Origin: Amorphochlora amoebiformis
Lineage: Eukaryota > Cercozoa > Chlorarachniophyceae
Direction: 5' to 3'
DNA: 64,000 nt
Assembly (NCBI GenBank): GCA_054601695.1
Contig: BAAHQB010000378.1
Coordinates: 62,001-126,000 of the forward strand
Positions 57,230 through 64,000 of the stretch are shown here, piece after piece; the stretch's first letter is position 1; every line of letters begins with the position of its first letter. Below the pieces are notes generated by a model. That model had not been told where the DNA came from. It saw nothing but the letters and a program-made list of their open reading frames with translations, and ran no database searches. The translations under genes and the position numbers were made by a program.

Positions 57230-57674
57230 GAAATAGCCATATCTAGTATTTAATTGTGTTACCTAGTGACTGTCTCAACTGTACATGCAGAACATTATCT
57301 GCCAATTTAAATCCATCATTCAAATTAATGTTGTCTGGGTTGTCGTGAACTTAGACTGATCAGAGACTGGCAAGCTACACTCTAGACATTAGGCAAGAGC
57401 CGATGATCCGAGTACTAGATCTAGAACATTGTGAATGATTCATGAGCAGGCTATTTTAAGTCACTTGTCAAGGTTTTTCCTACTGCTTTCTCTCTTGTCA
57501 ATGCCACTAAGCAATGTTGTTACAAGTGTCACACTAGATACAAGATCTAGTATACATATTTTCTAGTTCTAATTAGTAGATCTAGAGATAGACCCAGAGA
57601 CTAGATAGTCTAGATAGTCTAATCTTCCAATGTATTGGTCTAGGAGATTTCATGATGATTAGGTAATTTCAAGG
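57230..57674. other. CTAG-rich block at the 3' end of the EF-hand gene
   Basis: Immediately downstream of the TAG stop at 57675-57677 (minus-strand gene), about 440 bp of TA-free DNA carries many CTAG words: ACTAGATCTAGAAC, AGATCTAGTATAC, GTAGATCTAGAG and the near-tandem TAGATAGTCTAGATAGTCTA. The composition matches the other two convergent spacers. Confidence 0.85.
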
Positions 57675-63919
<6,245 letters not shown>

Positions 63920-64000
63920 CTACGATAAAGCAGGATGTCAATGAGATAATTAGAGAATCTTCGCATTGGATCCAAGATGAGAGATACGGCTGACTAGCTG

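Overview
This window is nuclear DNA of a eukaryote, most likely a protist. The coding signal is short, moderate-GC exons joined by GT-AG introns, with reading frame and splice phase matching across every junction I assigned. Introns and spacers are dominated by (TA)n tracts, often 50-150 bp long. Interstitial blocks of degenerate TTAGGG/CCCTAA point to a TTAGGG-type telomere. Two gene families limit the lineage: an alpha-aminoadipate-pathway homoaconitase (fungi, euglenids and a few other protists) and a class I-like PI3-kinase with Ras-binding, C2, helical and kinase regions (best known from Amoebozoa and Holozoa). I do not name a taxon.

Layout, left to right: (1) the C-terminal end of a HECT E3 ubiquitin ligase (+, ends 3296); (2) a PI3-kinase (-, 3881 to about 17.1 kb or slightly beyond, 30 exons traced); (3) an unrecognised 330-residue protein (+, 17802-25262, 11 exons); (4) a complete homoaconitase (-, 26516-51118, 31 exons encoding 631 residues spread over 24.6 kb); (5) a small lysine-rich protein with a ZNF706/SERF-like zinc-finger region (+, 51335-52982, 5' end unresolved); (6) the C-terminal 998 residues of a large EF-hand/LamG-like/UBA protein (-, 57675 to the right edge). 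The genes alternate strictly, so spacers are either convergent (3'-3') or divergent (5'-5').

All three convergent spacers contain unusual CTAG-rich DNA; the two divergent spacers are short and lack it. The homoaconitase has nearly every residue block expected of the enzyme, including the three iron-sulfur cysteines, so it looks intact despite its extreme fragmentation. The genes have no evident pathway in common.

The main discovery candidate is in the introns. They hold intron-private direct repeats of 20-60 bp unique sequence embedded in (TA)n. Several are partial copies ('echoes') of the neighbouring exon edge, including its splice site. Telomere-like arrays sit directly against splice sites, and in two homoaconitase introns the CCCTAA-type sequence itself supplies the 3' AG. 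Together these suggest a TA-mediated local duplication process, plus telomeric-repeat capture, that shapes intron structure here. All gene models were assembled by eye from the sequence, and no database or alignment was run.
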